Shown: positions 28,482-38,578, counted from the first letter of the stretch. The stretch: DNA of 64,000 nt from Oxalobacter sp. (GCA_016291665.1 JAEEYE010000006.1:1-64000), one strand, 5' to 3'. The notes: generated from the letters alone by a model not told the origin. Numbers and translations: made by a program.

Positions 28482-28507
28482 GTGAGCCTGCGTTTTCGTA
28501 GGCTCAC
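28482..28507 (+). terminator. Hairpin after purL
   Basis: GTGAGCCTGCG and CGTAGGCTCAC form an 11-bp stem (one wobble) with a TTTT loop, 30 nt after the purL stop. A T-run comes only 16 nt later, so it may stabilise the 3' end or terminate weakly. Confidence 0.6.
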
Positions 28508-28560
28508 TGTTCATGGAACACTTGTTTTTTTCTGCGACTTCTATCCAAAACACGTTGTTG

Positions 28561-28588
28561 CGGCCGTTCAGGCGGCTGTTTTTCTTTT
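28561..28588 (+). terminator. Intrinsic terminator just upstream of alaS
   Basis: CGGCCG and CGGCTG form a 6-bp stem (one wobble) with a 6-nt loop, followed by TTTTTCTTTT. It probably completes purL termination. A TATAAT at 28588-28593 starts where the T-run ends and likely serves alaS. Confidence 0.65.
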
Positions 28589-28593
28589 ATAAT
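28588..28593 (+). promoter_or_regulatory. Likely -10 element for alaS
   Basis: A perfect TATAAT 36 nt before the alaS ATG, abutting the terminator T-tract. No good -35 is visible at 16-18 nt spacing. Confidence 0.4.
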
Positions 28594-28628
28594 TATCTAT
28601 TCTGCCTACGTTTTTTATTGATAAACCT

Positions 28629-31244
28629 ATGAAATCAGCCGAAATCCGCCAGAAATTCCTGGATTTTTTCAAAGCAAAGGGACATACCATTGTCCGTTCC
28701 AGTTCTTTGGTGCCTGCCAATGACCCGACACTGATGCTCACCAATGCGGGGATGGTTCAGTTCAAGGATGTTTTCCTGGGATTGGACAAGCGTCCTTATA
28801 CCCGTGCAACCTCCTGCCAGCGCTGTGTCCGTGCAGGCGGCAAGCATAATGATTTGGAAAATGTCGGCTATACCGCACGTCACCATACATTCTTTGAAAT
28901 GCTGGGAAACTTCAGCTTTGGTGACTATTTCAAGCGTGATGCAATTAAGTATGCGTGGGAACTGCTGACGACCGTTTACAAACTGCCGAAGGAAAAGCTG
29001 TGGGTGACGGTCTATAAAGAAGATGACGAAGCCTACGATATCTGGGCAAAAGAAGTAGGGGTTCCGGCAGACCGTATTGTCCGCATTGGTGACAATAAAG
29101 GCGCCCGTTATGCATCGGACAACTTCTGGCAGATGGCAGATACCGGTCCTTGTGGCCCATGCAGTGAAATTTTCTATGACCATGGCCCTGAAGTGGCTGG
29201 CGGCCCTCCAGGAAGTCCTGATGAAGATGGCGACCGTTATATTGAAATCTGGAACCTGGTCTTCATGCAGTTTAACCGCGATGAACAGGGCAATATGACC
29301 CCATTGCCAAAACCTTGCGTGGATACTGGCATGGGTATTGAACGTCTGGCAGCAATCCTCCAGCATGTTCATAGCAATTATGAGATTGATACTTTCCAGA
29401 ACCTGATCAAGGCGGCTGCCCAGGCTGTTGGTACCGACAATCTTGCGGAAAACTCTTTGAAAGTCATTGCCGACCATATCCGCTCGACAGCTTTCATGAT
29501 TGTTGATGGTTTGATTCCAGGCAGTGATGGTCATGGCTATGTCCTACGTCGCATCATCCGTCGTGCTTTGCGTCATGGTTACAAGTTGGGACAGTCCAAG
29601 CCATTCTTCTACACACTCGTTGATGCCTTGGTTCAGGAAATGGGAGATGCCTATCCAGAACTGACAGAAGCAGCAGACCATGTGAAGGCTGTTTTGCGCC
29701 ATGAAGAAGAACGTTTCGGTGAAACGCTTGACAATGGCATGAAGATTTTGGAGTCAGCCCTGTCAACGGGTGGCAAAGTCTTGGATGGGGCGACTGCCTT
29801 TACGCTTTATGATACGTATGGCTTCCCATTGGATCTCACTGAAGACATTTGCCGTGAACGCCAGATTTCGGTCGATGAAGACGGCTTTAATGTCGCTATG
29901 GAAAAGCAGAAAGAAGCGGCACGAGCTTCCGGCAAGTTCAAGATGGCTACTGTCTTGGAGTATGACGGTGAAAAAACCAACTTTACGGGTTATACCCATT
30001 TGACGGAAGAAGGCACGGTGGTTGCGCTTTACCGTGATGGGGTGCCGGTTGATCGGCTTGAAAATGGTCAGGACGGTGTTGTTGTCTTAGATAAGACCCC
30101 ATTTTATGCTGAGATGGGTGGTCAGGTAGGTGATACGGGATCCCTTCAGGCAGCAGGGGGGGCGATGGCAGTAACGGATACCCAGCGGATTAAACCAGGT
30201 GTCTCCGGCCATCATGTTCATATGACGGAAGGTGCTGTTGCTGTCGGTGATGTGCTCAATGCTTCAGTTGATGTTGAACGCCGCCGTCAGATTGCGCGTA
30301 ACCATTCGGCAACGCATTTGATGCATAAGGCCTTGCGTGAAGTGTTGGGAAGCCATGTCGCACAGCGCGGTTCTCTGGTTGATCCTGATAAGACCCGTTT
30401 TGACTTTAGCCACAATGCGCCGGTCACTGCTGAACAGATTCGTCAGGTGGAAGAAATCGTTAACCGCGAAATCTTAGCCAACCAGCCAACTAAGGCTGAA
30501 GAAATGCCATATGACGATGCGATTGCACATGGTGCCATGGCACTTTTTGGCGAAAAATACGGCGATGTCGTCCGTGTTTGTGATATCGGTTCGTCTTGCG
30601 AACTCTGTGGGGGTACTCATGTTGCCGCTACTGGTGAAATTGGCCTCTTTAAGATTGTGTCGGAAGGTGGTGTTGCAGCCGGCATTCGTCGTGTTGAAGC
30701 AGTGACTGGTTTGACAGCGATGGTTTGGGTGCAGGATTTGGCTCAAGGCGTCAATGAAGTGGCTGCTGCTTTGAAGACCCAGCCGGACAACCTGCTTAGC
30801 CGAGTTGGCCAGATGCAGGAACACGTGAAGTCCTTGGACAAGGAAGTGGCAGGCCTTAAAGCGAAACTGGCGTCCAACCAAGGTAATGACTTGGTCAGCC
30901 AGGCAGTGGACGTCAATGGTGTGAAAGTGCTTGCTGCATGTATTGAAGGTGCAGATGTTCCTGGCCTTCGCAATATGATGGATAAGTTCAAAGACAAGCT
31001 TAAGACGGCAGCAGTTGTCTTGGCAGCTGTTAACGGCGAAAAAGTCAGCTTGATTGCCGGGGTCACAAAAGATACGACAGGCAGAATCAAGGCAGGTGAA
31101 CTCGTGAACTTTGTTGCTGGCCAGGTTGGCGGCAAAGGGGGTGGCCGTCCTGACATGGCACAGGCTGGTGGTTCCAAACCAGAAGCACTCCCTGCTGCTT
31201 TGGAAAGCGTCGTCGGTTGGGTGACACAGAAACTGGCAGGTTGA
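28629..31244 (+). CDS. alaS: Alanyl-tRNA synthetase
   Basis: Class II synthetase charging tRNA-Ala, 871 residues (usual 870-880). Motif 1 region [18 protein letters not shown], motif 2 with [15 protein letters not shown], and motif 3 region with [20 protein letters not shown] are visible. The editing domain carries [12 protein letters not shown] (zinc HxxxH) with CELCGGTHV. The C-terminal C-Ala domain includes a coiled-coil-like stretch and [15 protein letters not shown]. It heads a run with tusA one base downstream and then etfBA, all on the same strand. Confidence 0.98.
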   Translation: MKSAEIRQKFLDFFKAKGHTIVRSSSLVPANDPTLMLTNAGMVQFKDVFLGLDKRPYTRATSCQRCVRAGGKHNDLENVGYTARHHTFFEMLGNFSFGDYFKRDAIKYAWELLTTVYKLPKEKLWVTVYKEDDEAYDIWAKEVGVPADRIVRIGDNKGARYASDNFWQMADTGPCGPCSEIFYDHGPEVAGGPPGSPDEDGDRYIEIWNLVFMQFNRDEQGNMTPLPKPCVDTGMGIERLAAILQHVHSNYEIDTFQNLIKAAAQAVGTDNLAENSLKVIADHIRSTAFMIVDGLIPGSDGHGYVLRRIIRRALRHGYKLGQSKPFFYTLVDALVQEMGDAYPELTEAADHVKAVLRHEEERFGETLDNGMKILESALSTGGKVLDGATAFTLYDTYGFPLDLTEDICRERQISVDEDGFNVAMEKQKEAARASGKFKMATVLEYDGEKTNFTGYTHLTEEGTVVALYRDGVPVDRLENGQDGVVVLDKTPFYAEMGGQVGDTGSLQAAGGAMAVTDTQRIKPGVSGHHVHMTEGAVAVGDVLNASVDVERRRQIARNHSATHLMHKALREVLGSHVAQRGSLVDPDKTRFDFSHNAPVTAEQIRQVEEIVNREILANQPTKAEEMPYDDAIAHGAMALFGEKYGDVVRVCDIGSSCELCGGTHVAATGEIGLFKIVSEGGVAAGIRRVEAVTGLTAMVWVQDLAQGVNEVAAALKTQPDNLLSRVGQMQEHVKSLDKEVAGLKAKLASNQGNDLVSQAVDVNGVKVLAACIEGADVPGLRNMMDKFKDKLKTAAVVLAAVNGEKVSLIAGVTKDTTGRIKAGELVNFVAGQVGGKGGGRPDMAQAGGSKPEALPAALESVVGWVTQKLAG

Positions 31245-31245
31245 G

Positions 31246-31488
31246 ATGGGCTCTGAAGTGCAGCCGGTTGATTTGACCGTTGATGCCTGTGGTACCAAAT
31301 GCCCGATGCCCATTTTGAAGGCGAAGAAAGCCTTGTCAAACATGGCATCGGGGCAGCTCTTAAAAGTCCTGACAACGGATCCCGGTGCTGTGGGGGACTT
31401 CCAGTTTTTTGGGCAACAGACTGGTAATACCGTCGTCGGTCAGACCGAAACAGATGGCGTTTATGCCATCGTCATCAAGCGTAAATAA
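31246..31488 (+). CDS. tusA: TusA/SirA-family sulfur carrier protein
   Basis: An 80-residue TusA-family protein with the diagnostic CGTKCPMPILKAKKAL motif, where the Cys in CPxP carries a persulfide. TusA relays sulfur from IscS for tRNA 2-thiouridine synthesis, molybdenum cofactor and other pathways; several paralogues exist in many bacteria, so the exact role here is uncertain. Its ATG begins one base after the alaS stop, so it is co-translated with alaS. The ribosome site lies inside alaS. Confidence 0.85.
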   Translation: MGSEVQPVDLTVDACGTKCPMPILKAKKALSNMASGQLLKVLTTDPGAVGDFQFFGQQTGNTVVGQTETDGVYAIVIKRK

Positions 31489-31499
31489 CCTAAAAACAC

Positions 31500-32249
31500 A
31501 TGAAGATACTCGTACCTGTCAAACGGGTGGTGGACTCTAATGTCCGTATCCGTGTTAAGGATGATGGTTCTGGCATTGATACAGAAAATGCTAGGATGTC
31601 GATGAACCCTTTTGATGATATTGCTGTAGAAGAAGCCGTCAAACAAAAAGAAGCGGGCGTAGCTAGTGAAGTGGTTGCTGTCACGTGTGGCGTTGAAAAG
31701 TCTCAAGATGTCTTGCGTACTGCCATGGCAATGGGTGCTGACCGGGCTATCCTGGTAAAAACGGATGCACCGTTAACGCCTTTGGTAGTCGCCAAGATGC
31801 TCAAAGTGGTTGTTGATAGGGAAGCGCCAGGACTTGTCATTTTAGGTAAGCAGGCAACAGACGATGATGCCAGCCAAACAGGACCGATGCTGGCTGCTTT
31901 GATGGATGCGCCCCAGGCAACGGCTGTTTCAAAGCTGGTTGTTGCAGATGGTAAGGCCACTGCGACACGTGAGACCGATGATGGATCCCAGACTGTCCAG
32001 CTTCAGTTGCCAGCCGTTGTGACAGCTGATCTGCGTTTAAATCAACCGCGATTTGTTACCTTGCCGAAGATGATGAAGGCACGGAAGAAAACCATTGAGG
32101 TGACGACACCAGAGGAACTCGGTGTTTCGGTTTCAACAAAGTTACAAGTGTTGAAGGTTGCTCCGCCGTCGCCACGTGCAAGCGTTGTGATGCTCCCTGA
32201 TGCAGCAGCGTTGGTCGACCGCTTGAAAAATGAAGCCAAGGTTATTTGA
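31500..32249 (+). CDS. etfB: Electron transfer flavoprotein beta subunit
   Basis: EtfB (249 residues) binds AMP and docks acyl-CoA and related dehydrogenases. Visible are MKILVPVKRVVDSNVRIRV at the N-terminus, ENARMSMNPFDDIAVEEAV, LVILGKQATDDDASQTGPMLAALM and LPAVVTADLRLNQPRFVTLPKMMKARKK with the subunit signature. It receives electrons from dehydrogenases for transfer to ETF-ubiquinone oxidoreductase. It lies 11 bp after tusA and 13 bp before etfA; no acyl-CoA dehydrogenase gene follows, unlike in many Burkholderiales. Confidence 0.97.
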   Translation: MKILVPVKRVVDSNVRIRVKDDGSGIDTENARMSMNPFDDIAVEEAVKQKEAGVASEVVAVTCGVEKSQDVLRTAMAMGADRAILVKTDAPLTPLVVAKMLKVVVDREAPGLVILGKQATDDDASQTGPMLAALMDAPQATAVSKLVVADGKATATRETDDGSQTVQLQLPAVVTADLRLNQPRFVTLPKMMKARKKTIEVTTPEELGVSVSTKLQVLKVAPPSPRASVVMLPDAAALVDRLKNEAKVI

Positions 32250-32262
32250 AAAGGAACCCTCA

Positions 32263-33195
32263 ATGCCCGTTCTTGTCATTGCTGAACACGATAACCAGAT
32301 TCTGAAGAACAGTACCTTAAGCACGGTTACGGCCGCGTTGCAGTGTGGGGAAGAAGTCCATCTTTTGGTTGCAGGGGATGCCTGCCAGGCAGCGGCAGCC
32401 GATGGCGCAACTGTTCAAGGTGTGACCAAAGTCTTCTTGGTACAGTCTCCATCCCTTAGCCACGGTCTGCCTGAAAATATGGCGAAACAGGTTTTAGCCA
32501 TTGCGAGAGATTATTCGCACCTGTTGGTGTCGGCGACATCCTTTGGCAAAGCCTTGATGCCACGCATAGCGGCATTGCTGGATGTGGCGCAAATCTCTGA
32601 CATTACGAAGGTTCTTACAGACGATACATTTGAGCGCCCTATCTATGCGGGAAATGCGATTGCGACCGTGAAGACGGAAGACGCAATCAAAGCATTGACA
32701 GTCCGCACGACGGCTTTTGAACCAGCCGCAAAGGGCAATACTGCGCCTGTTGATACGATTGATGTGGTAGCAGGGGATGCTCGTTCTGAGTTCCTTTCTG
32801 CTGTTTCTGAAAAATCTGCACGTCCAGAGCTCTCCAGCGCCAAAATCGTGGTTGCTGGTGGCCAGGGCATCGGTTCCAAAGAGAACTTTAAGTTGGTAGA
32901 ACAATTGGCGGACAAACTTGGGGCTGCTATTGGTGCTTCGCGTGCTGCTGTAGATGCAGGTTATGTATCCAATGAGCTACAGGTTGGCCAGACTGGCAAG
33001 ATTATTGCCCCAGATCTTTATATTGCGATAGGGATATCTGGTGCAGTCCAACATGTGGCTGGTATTAAGGATGCCAAAACCATCGTTGCGATTAACCAAG
33101 ATGAAGATGCGCCGATTTTCTTGACGGCTGATTACGGCATTGTTGGTGACCTTAATGAGGTTGTGCCAGACTTGTTTGCAAAACTTGCAGCGTAG
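32263..33195 (+). CDS. etfA: Electron transfer flavoprotein alpha subunit
   Basis: EtfA (310 residues) binds FAD and pairs with EtfB. Its C-terminal FAD domain contains ELSSAKIVVAGGQGIGS, LGAAIGASRAAVDAGY, VGQTGKIIAPDLYIAIGISGA, QHVAGIKDAKTIVAIN and ADYGIVGDL, all standard. The ATG at 32263 is fixed by AAGGA 8 nt upstream; the open frame from 32230 overlaps etfB and is not used. There is no visible terminator before the next gene at 33337. Confidence 0.97.
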   Translation: MPVLVIAEHDNQILKNSTLSTVTAALQCGEEVHLLVAGDACQAAAADGATVQGVTKVFLVQSPSLSHGLPENMAKQVLAIARDYSHLLVSATSFGKALMPRIAALLDVAQISDITKVLTDDTFERPIYAGNAIATVKTEDAIKALTVRTTAFEPAAKGNTAPVDTIDVVAGDARSEFLSAVSEKSARPELSSAKIVVAGGQGIGSKENFKLVEQLADKLGAAIGASRAAVDAGYVSNELQVGQTGKIIAPDLYIAIGISGAVQHVAGIKDAKTIVAINQDEDAPIFLTADYGIVGDLNEVVPDLFAKLAA

Positions 33196-33336
33196 CCAGG
33201 TTTTTGTCCGGATACCATCTTCCAGGTGATGGAATTAAGGGATGGGTGTTTCAGGAATTTTTTCGAGAGAGAAAAGCAATTTCCTTGTTGTCTTGCTATC
33301 ATATAACGTTTTGAAGGTGACGGGACTTTCAGTTTT

Positions 33337-35967
33337 ATGTTTGGTTTTTTATCGAAACTTTTTGGCAGTAAAGCGCCTCAGCGTCCAGTAGAGCAGCCGC
33401 GTAAGAAAAAAGTAGTGCTTGCCCAGAATGACGCCAAGATTGAAGCGGTGCAGCAGGTTGAACTGTTGCCTGATGATGATGCCGTTATCATTGAATTTTT
33501 GAAACAGACCCGTTTTGCCGATGCACGTTATGCCGCTGCGCAGCGGTTGAAAACGGTCGAAGCGATGGCTGAAGCCAGAAGCTTTACCCAGAAAAGTGAC
33601 CGTCGTGTCTATAAGCTGATGCAAGACCGCTTAAATGCGGTAAAACAGTCTGAAGCCGTCCTTGAAAAGGTCGAAGGGGTTGCCAAGACTGTTCAAGCCT
33701 TGGTTGCAAGATCTGGTCTTGCGCCAAACCAAGTTGCTGATGTTGAGCGTCAGTGGGCAGAATTGACTGCAGCACATGGCGCGGAAATTCCTGAAGAACT
33801 CAAAAACTGTTGCCAGACGTGTCTTGAAAAGCTCGGCGCAAGGCTCAAAGCCCAGATTGCTTTGCAGCAGGATCTTCGCAAGATTTCTGAATCACTCGAT
33901 GTACTGGCAAAGGCAGGTCATACGCCTGAAGCCATCTTAGAAAATTTGCCTGAGTTTGAAAATGCTTTGGCATCGTTTAAGGCATCTGAAGAAGTTGCGT
34001 CACTGCCCAAAAATGCGTTGATAACGCTGGAAACCCGCATCAGCCAGATGAAGGGGCAAGCCCAACAAGCGATTGAACAGGTCGAACATATCCAGGAAAG
34101 GACGCTTTGGCTTGATAAGTATGAGGGGCAGTCCATTGAATCTTTGGACCGGTCTGTCCTTGAAGCGGAATGGGGACAGTTGCCTCAGGTCGCGCAATCT
34201 GATTATTTGCCGTTGGTTAAACGCTATAACGCGTTGCGTGAGAGGATCATTGCCTGCGAGAACCAGCGCAAAAAAATACTGAAAGCTGAGGATGAAGCGC
34301 GTAAAGAAGAAGAACGCAAGCAACTGTTGGCAGATACTGCGCAAGAGCGGGAGTCTTTTTGCGAGCATCTTCAGGCCTTGAAGCAAGCGATAGATGCGGG
34401 GGCGGTACAGGAAGCACAGCGTCATGCTGAAATATTGGGGCAAATGCACCTTGACAGCCGCGTGATGGATAAAGGGCTTTTGGGTGAATGTGCGCAGTTG
34501 CAGTCTGAGCTGCGTAAGCTTACGGGTTGGGCCAAGTGGAGTGACAAGCTTTCTCGAGAAAACTTAATTAAAGCAGCTGAAGGATTACCTGCAAAAGAGT
34601 TGTCTATTGATGACTTGGCAGACGCTGTCATGCGTTTGCGTAGCCAATGGAAAGAATTAAACGCGGTGACCGGTATGGCCACACGTGAACAATGGACGAC
34701 GTTTGATGCGGCTTGCAATAAGGCTTATGAGCCAGTGCTAGTCCATGCTAGGGCGCAAGTCGATGAAAAGAAGAAAAATGTCCGCCATGCAGAAGCGTTA
34801 ATTGAAGATATTAAGGCGTTTGCTTCCCATTTTGAAGTTACATATGCTGAAGCGATGACGTCGAACCGTCCCTTTGACTGGAAACCGGCGATTAATTTTT
34901 ACCGTCAGACATTACAGGCTTGGCGTCAATTAGGGATTGTGGGACGCAATGAAAAGAAACGTTTGGATGCCGAAATGTCAGCGGCCCTGTCGCCTGTTCG
35001 TGAAAAGCTCTATGAGCAGACGCAGGTCGAAATCAAGCGCCGGGAAGACTTGATTGCAGAAGTGGCGGCTATTGATCCTACCCAATCCGAATCTGGAAAG
35101 AAACTGCGTGCACTGCAGCAGAAGTGGCAGACTGTGGCAAAGAATTTCCCGCTGGATAACCGTAAAGACAGCAAACTTTGGGGACGCTTTAAGGAAGTCT
35201 GTAGTGCGCTCTATGACAGGCGCCAGGAAAAAGGCCGTCAAGAAGACAAGGAACACCTTGATAATCTGCAATTAAAAGAAGACATCTGCGCCAAGCTTGA
35301 AACGCTTGATGCCAAAGAGGGGTTGGAAGCGTTTGATGACTGCTTCTTGACGTTGACCAAGCGTTGGGAAGAAATAGGGCCGGTGCCGCAAGAAACCAAA
35401 GCATCGGTTCAAAAACGTTTTGACCAAGCTGTCTGTCGCTGTACAGAAATTTTGAAGCGTTTAAGAAATGAAGGGTTGGCCTCTTCCGTATCTTCTGGAT
35501 TGGTTGAACGCTTAAGGCTGTGTTCAGAATTAGAAAACCGGATTTTAAGTTTCCTGCCGGATAGTGGTTCGGTAGGTGAAGACATTTCTGATGAAGATTT
35601 TGACAGCCAATGGAAAGCGTTGGCGCCGCTTTCAGATAGCCGTCTGGAATCGATGCTTTCCAATCGTTTCTACAAGGGACTCAAAGCTGTTGCTTCAAGA
35701 AACATTGCCTATGGCAGGCGGTTGCAACAGAATGCTGCCGCCTTGGTTGATAACCTGTTAAATCTTGAGGTTGCCTGTGGATTACAGGCAGTACCGGTTC
35801 CTGAAGAGCCATCTGCTCAGAAAGAGGGGCGGGATGTTGTTGTTAAACTGGCTCCGGTGACTTGTGAAGAAGCCGCGAAAGAACTCCTTGAAACTCCCGC
35901 ACCAGTAGGGGAACGCGAAATCCGCCGGATTTGCGCTGTCCTTGAAAAGCTGACAGCTTGTGCCTGA
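33337..35967 (+). CDS. DUF349 repeat protein
   Basis: An 876-residue, highly helical and charged cytoplasmic protein with long coiled-coil stretches and several DUF349 repeats (for example LRSQWKELNAVTG near residue 430 and LQQKWQTVAKNFP near 590, each followed by a W/F...F..AC..Y pattern). DUF349 proteins are widespread in betaproteobacteria and other groups, and their biochemical role is not firmly settled. No signal peptide or enzymatic motif is seen. The N-terminus MFGFLSKLFGSKAPQ is amphipathic and might touch membrane. It is a single gene ending in a strong hairpin that overlaps its stop codon. Confidence 0.85.
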   Translation: MFGFLSKLFGSKAPQRPVEQPRKKKVVLAQNDAKIEAVQQVELLPDDDAVIIEFLKQTRFADARYAAAQRLKTVEAMAEARSFTQKSDRRVYKLMQDRLNAVKQSEAVLEKVEGVAKTVQALVARSGLAPNQVADVERQWAELTAAHGAEIPEELKNCCQTCLEKLGARLKAQIALQQDLRKISESLDVLAKAGHTPEAILENLPEFENALASFKASEEVASLPKNALITLETRISQMKGQAQQAIEQVEHIQERTLWLDKYEGQSIESLDRSVLEAEWGQLPQVAQSDYLPLVKRYNALRERIIACENQRKKILKAEDEARKEEERKQLLADTAQERESFCEHLQALKQAIDAGAVQEAQRHAEILGQMHLDSRVMDKGLLGECAQLQSELRKLTGWAKWSDKLSRENLIKAAEGLPAKELSIDDLADAVMRLRSQWKELNAVTGMATREQWTTFDAACNKAYEPVLVHARAQVDEKKKNVRHAEALIEDIKAFASHFEVTYAEAMTSNRPFDWKPAINFYRQTLQAWRQLGIVGRNEKKRLDAEMSAALSPVREKLYEQTQVEIKRREDLIAEVAAIDPTQSESGKKLRALQQKWQTVAKNFPLDNRKDSKLWGRFKEVCSALYDRRQEKGRQEDKEHLDNLQLKEDICAKLETLDAKEGLEAFDDCFLTLTKRWEEIGPVPQETKASVQKRFDQAVCRCTEILKRLRNEGLASSVSSGLVERLRLCSELENRILSFLPDSGSVGEDISDEDFDSQWKALAPLSDSRLESMLSNRFYKGLKAVASRNIAYGRRLQQNAAALVDNLLNLEVACGLQAVPVPEEPSAQKEGRDVVVKLAPVTCEEAAKELLETPAPVGEREIRRICAVLEKLTACA

Positions 35968-35986
35968 TGGGGTTGCCCCCATCAGG
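35963..35986. terminator. Strong hairpin over the DUF349 gene stop codon
   Basis: CCTGATGGGG and CCCCATCAGG form a perfect 10-bp stem with a 4-nt loop (TTGC). The stem contains the TGA stop at 35965-35967 and lies 1 bp from the convergent hslO stop. There is no T-run on either side. Confidence 0.6.
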
Positions 35987-35987
35987 G

Positions 35988-36914
35988 TTAATGGCGGGTT
36001 TCCGCCGCCTCTGACGAGCTGGCTGAGGAAAACAGTGTCTTGCAGTCGATGACGTCAAAGGTATAGGCTTTGCCGCAATAGTCGCAGTTAATGGTTAACG
36101 ATCCTTTTTCCTTTAAGGCTTCTTCCACTTCAGACTGTCCCAGCATCTTCAGCATATTGCCGACCTTCTCGCGCGAGCAGCTGCATTGGAACGTGGGTTT
36201 TAACGGCTCAAAGTTGGCAGTCTCTTGTTCCCAGAATAGACGGTGCTGTAAGGTTGCGATATCGGTTGCAAGCATTTCAGATGGCGTTAGCGTAGAACCC
36301 AATGCCACGAGATGGCGCCAGTCTTCCTCATCTTTGGCACTGTCGGTTAAGGCAACGCCGCGTTCGTCAAGCTGGGCTGGCATCCGTTGCAGGATGACGC
36401 CGCGTACATTGTTGGCATCAGCGGCCAGCCAAACACGCGTGTCGAGTTGCTCGGAACGTTTCATATAGTTTTCAATGACTTCCGAGACAGTTGCCCCTTC
36501 TAACGGAATAATACCTTGGTAGGGGCGTTGTCCTGGGATTTTGTCGTGGGGATCGAGTGTAACGACACATCGGGCTTTACCATGGGCATTGACCAGATCT
36601 TGGAATGTGGCGTCTTCTGCAATGGTCTGGGTGTCATCGAGTTTCGCGGTAGCCCGTACCTGCATCGTGTTGCTGCATTCAACGACCAAAAGCCGGATTG
36701 GCCCGTCACCGTGGATCTGCAAGACGGTTGCGCCTTCAAACTTGATATTGGCGCTTAAAAGTACCGTTGCAGCTGTCATTTCACCCAAAAGTTTTGTGAC
36801 GGGGGCTGGGTAGGCCTTGTGCGCGAGCATGTCGTGCCAGACGTTTGAAAGGCTCACCAAGCCGCCACGGACATTGGCATTTTTAAAGAGGATTTTCTGG
36901 ACGATGTCTTGCAT
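35988..36914 (-). CDS. hslO: Redox-regulated chaperone Hsp33
   Basis: Hsp33 is a cytoplasmic holdase activated by oxidation and heat; release of zinc from four cysteines unfolds its linker. The 308-residue protein shows GEMTAATVLLSANIKFEG, LQIHGDGPIRLLVVE and the C-terminal zinc motif CSCSREKV...CDYCGKAY (CxC...CxxC). The ATG at 36914 has a strong TAGGAG site. It follows the gamma-carbonic-anhydrase-like gene by 25 bp on the same strand, so the two form an operon, an arrangement seen in related genomes. Confidence 0.96.
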   Translation of the reverse strand: MQDIVQKILFKNANVRGGLVSLSNVWHDMLAHKAYPAPVTKLLGEMTAATVLLSANIKFEGATVLQIHGDGPIRLLVVECSNTMQVRATAKLDDTQTIAEDATFQDLVNAHGKARCVVTLDPHDKIPGQRPYQGIIPLEGATVSEVIENYMKRSEQLDTRVWLAADANNVRGVILQRMPAQLDERGVALTDSAKDEEDWRHLVALGSTLTPSEMLATDIATLQHRLFWEQETANFEPLKPTFQCSCSREKVGNMLKMLGQSEVEEALKEKGSLTINCDYCGKAYTFDVIDCKTLFSSASSSEAAETRH

Positions 36915-36939
36915 CTGAATCTCCTAATTCTTGAACCGG

Positions 36940-37500
36940 TTATTTTTCGTCAGGATTGTCTATTGTGCATTCGCTCCTGTCGATGGGCGCTAGGTTGTCG
37001 CGGAAGCGTTCGCGGTTCCAGACATAGTGGTTGGCGGCACGTGGCATACGCTTGGCACGCTCATCATCCATGGTTTTAGCCACGCGTGCGGGAGTGCCCA
37101 TCAGGACAACGCCAGGGGCAAATGATTTGTTTTCTGCAACCAAGGATCCTGCGCCGACCAAACTGTTTTCAGCAATTACCGAACCGTTTAAGACGGTTGA
37201 GCGAATACCGACCATGGCGCCATCTTCCACCGTACAACCATGGAGCATGACCATATGGCCAACAGTGACGTTTTTGCCGATTTTGAGTGGGAAGCCGGGA
37301 TCGGCATGTAGGATTGAGCCATCTTGGATGTTGGTGTTTTCACCGATTGTGATGCTGTCATTGTCTGCGCGGATGACGACATTGAACCAGACGGAGGCAT
37401 TGGGACCAATCGTTACATCGCCAATGATGGTTGCGTTTTCAGCAATCCAGGCTGTGGGGTGAATTTTGGGGATCTTATCCCCCAGGCGGTAGATGGGCAT
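36940..37500 (-). CDS. Gamma-carbonic-anhydrase-like hexapeptide-repeat protein
   Basis: A 186-residue left-handed beta-helix protein (YrdA/PaaY type). Hexapeptide repeats run through residues 15-150, with RADNDSITIGENTNIQDGSILHAD, GHMVMLHGCTVEDGAMVGI and PGVVLMGTPARVAK typical of the family. Three histidines at HAD, GHM and LHG correspond to zinc ligands of the gamma class, so it could be a metal-dependent hydratase or thioesterase; activity is unproven for many members. The ATG at 37500 is chosen with AGGGGAG upstream; the frame open to 37566 lies in non-coding-looking sequence. It leads the operon with hslO. Confidence 0.88.
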   Translation of the reverse strand: MPIYRLGDKIPKIHPTAWIAENATIIGDVTIGPNASVWFNVVIRADNDSITIGENTNIQDGSILHADPGFPLKIGKNVTVGHMVMLHGCTVEDGAMVGIRSTVLNGSVIAENSLVGAGSLVAENKSFAPGVVLMGTPARVAKTMDDERAKRMPRAANHYVWNRERFRDNLAPIDRSECTIDNPDEK

Positions 37501-37633
37501 ATTACTCCCCTGACGGTTAAAAAATGTAATTTTAAATGGCAACGCTATTGCAGAAAAGCAGGGCAATCCCCATGTATGTAATCCGAAGTCATCTTTTTTC
37601 CAGAGGCGGCGTCAAAGAAGAATGTCTGCTTGT

Positions 37634-37639
37634 TATAAT
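37634..37639 (+). promoter_or_regulatory. -10 element for the alpha/beta hydrolase gene
   Basis: A perfect TATAAT 28 nt before the ATG at 37667. The -35 region at 17 nt (GTCAAA) is poor. Confidence 0.45.
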
Positions 37640-37666
37640 TAAAAATTCTGTTTGTTAGATCCAGCT

Positions 37667-38578
37667 ATGAAACTTTCACGTACTGAATACATTGATGCCA
37701 ATGGCTTAAAGCTTTGCGTGCGTCATTGGGGGCATGAAGATGCACCCAAGTTATTCATGTTGCATGGCTGGATGGACATTTCGGCGTCATTCCAGTTTGT
37801 GGTGGATGCATTCCAAAAAGAATGGCATGTCATTGCCCCGGATGTCAGGGGCTTTGGTCATTCGGAATGGGCCAAAGGCGACTATTGGTTGGCGGATTAT
37901 TTGGCAGACCTTGAAGCGGTTTTAGATTATTACTCACCCGATGAGCCTGTTAATCTAATTGGACACAGCCTTGGCGGGAAGATTACGAGTGTTTATGCAG
38001 GCATCCGGCCGAACCGCATTGCACGGTTAATCAGTATGGAAGGTTATGGAATTGCTGAAAACCTGCCCGAAATGGTGCCTGGCCGCATTGAGAAGTGGTT
38101 GGATTCAAAGAAAAATCCGAAGCGCTTGCGTCCGTATAAAGATCGTCAGGCAGTGGTCAATAAATTGATGGCCAATAATCCACGTTTAACGGAAAAACGT
38201 GCTGATTTCTTGGCAGATTATTGGGCTGAGCAGACGCCAACGGGCGAATGGAAGTTTTTGGCGGATCCTAAGCACAAGCTGGTGCCGTCGTTAACACGCC
38301 TGGATGAAATCTTGGCCTGCTGGAAGCGGATTACAGCGCCCGTGATGTTTGTGGAGGCGGAGCATTCGTGGATGGGTATCCGCCGGCGAGATCCGGAGCA
38401 TGCGCAGGAAGAAATTATCCGGCGTGCGTCCTGTATCCCGCAGTTGGAGTATGTGGTTGTGATGGATTCCGGCCATATGATGCAGCACGACCAACCTGAA
38501 CAGGTAGCCTCATTGATAGAACGGTTCATGGATGGGTCAAATGGGACAGTGCGGGAGGATTCGGATGTTGCCGATTGA
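37667..38578 (+). CDS. Alpha/beta-fold hydrolase
   Basis: A 303-residue soluble alpha/beta hydrolase. Visible are the oxyanion-hole HG in MLHGWMD, PDVRGFGHSEW, the nucleophile elbow GHSLGGKI (Ser) and the C-terminal catalytic His in DSGHMMQHDQPEQVA; the acidic residue probably lies in VMFVEAEHSWMG. Substrate is unknown; esterase, epoxide hydrolase and lipase-type activities are all possible. The ATG at 37667 follows a perfect -10 box. The 3' end overlaps the start of the PHP gene by 14 bp, so the two are co-transcribed. Confidence 0.88.
   Translation: MKLSRTEYIDANGLKLCVRHWGHEDAPKLFMLHGWMDISASFQFVVDAFQKEWHVIAPDVRGFGHSEWAKGDYWLADYLADLEAVLDYYSPDEPVNLIGHSLGGKITSVYAGIRPNRIARLISMEGYGIAENLPEMVPGRIEKWLDSKKNPKRLRPYKDRQAVVNKLMANNPRLTEKRADFLADYWAEQTPTGEWKFLADPKHKLVPSLTRLDEILACWKRITAPVMFVEAEHSWMGIRRRDPEHAQEEIIRRASCIPQLEYVVVMDSGHMMQHDQPEQVASLIERFMDGSNGTVREDSDVAD

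Noticed and set aside
28635..29534. 299-residue open frame antisense to alaS
   Set aside because: Shadow of the catalytic domain of alaS; composition is His/Ile/Phe-rich as expected from antisense translation.
30474..31343. 289-residue open frame antisense to the alaS 3' end and tusA
   Set aside because: Overlaps two well-supported genes and shows no protein family features.
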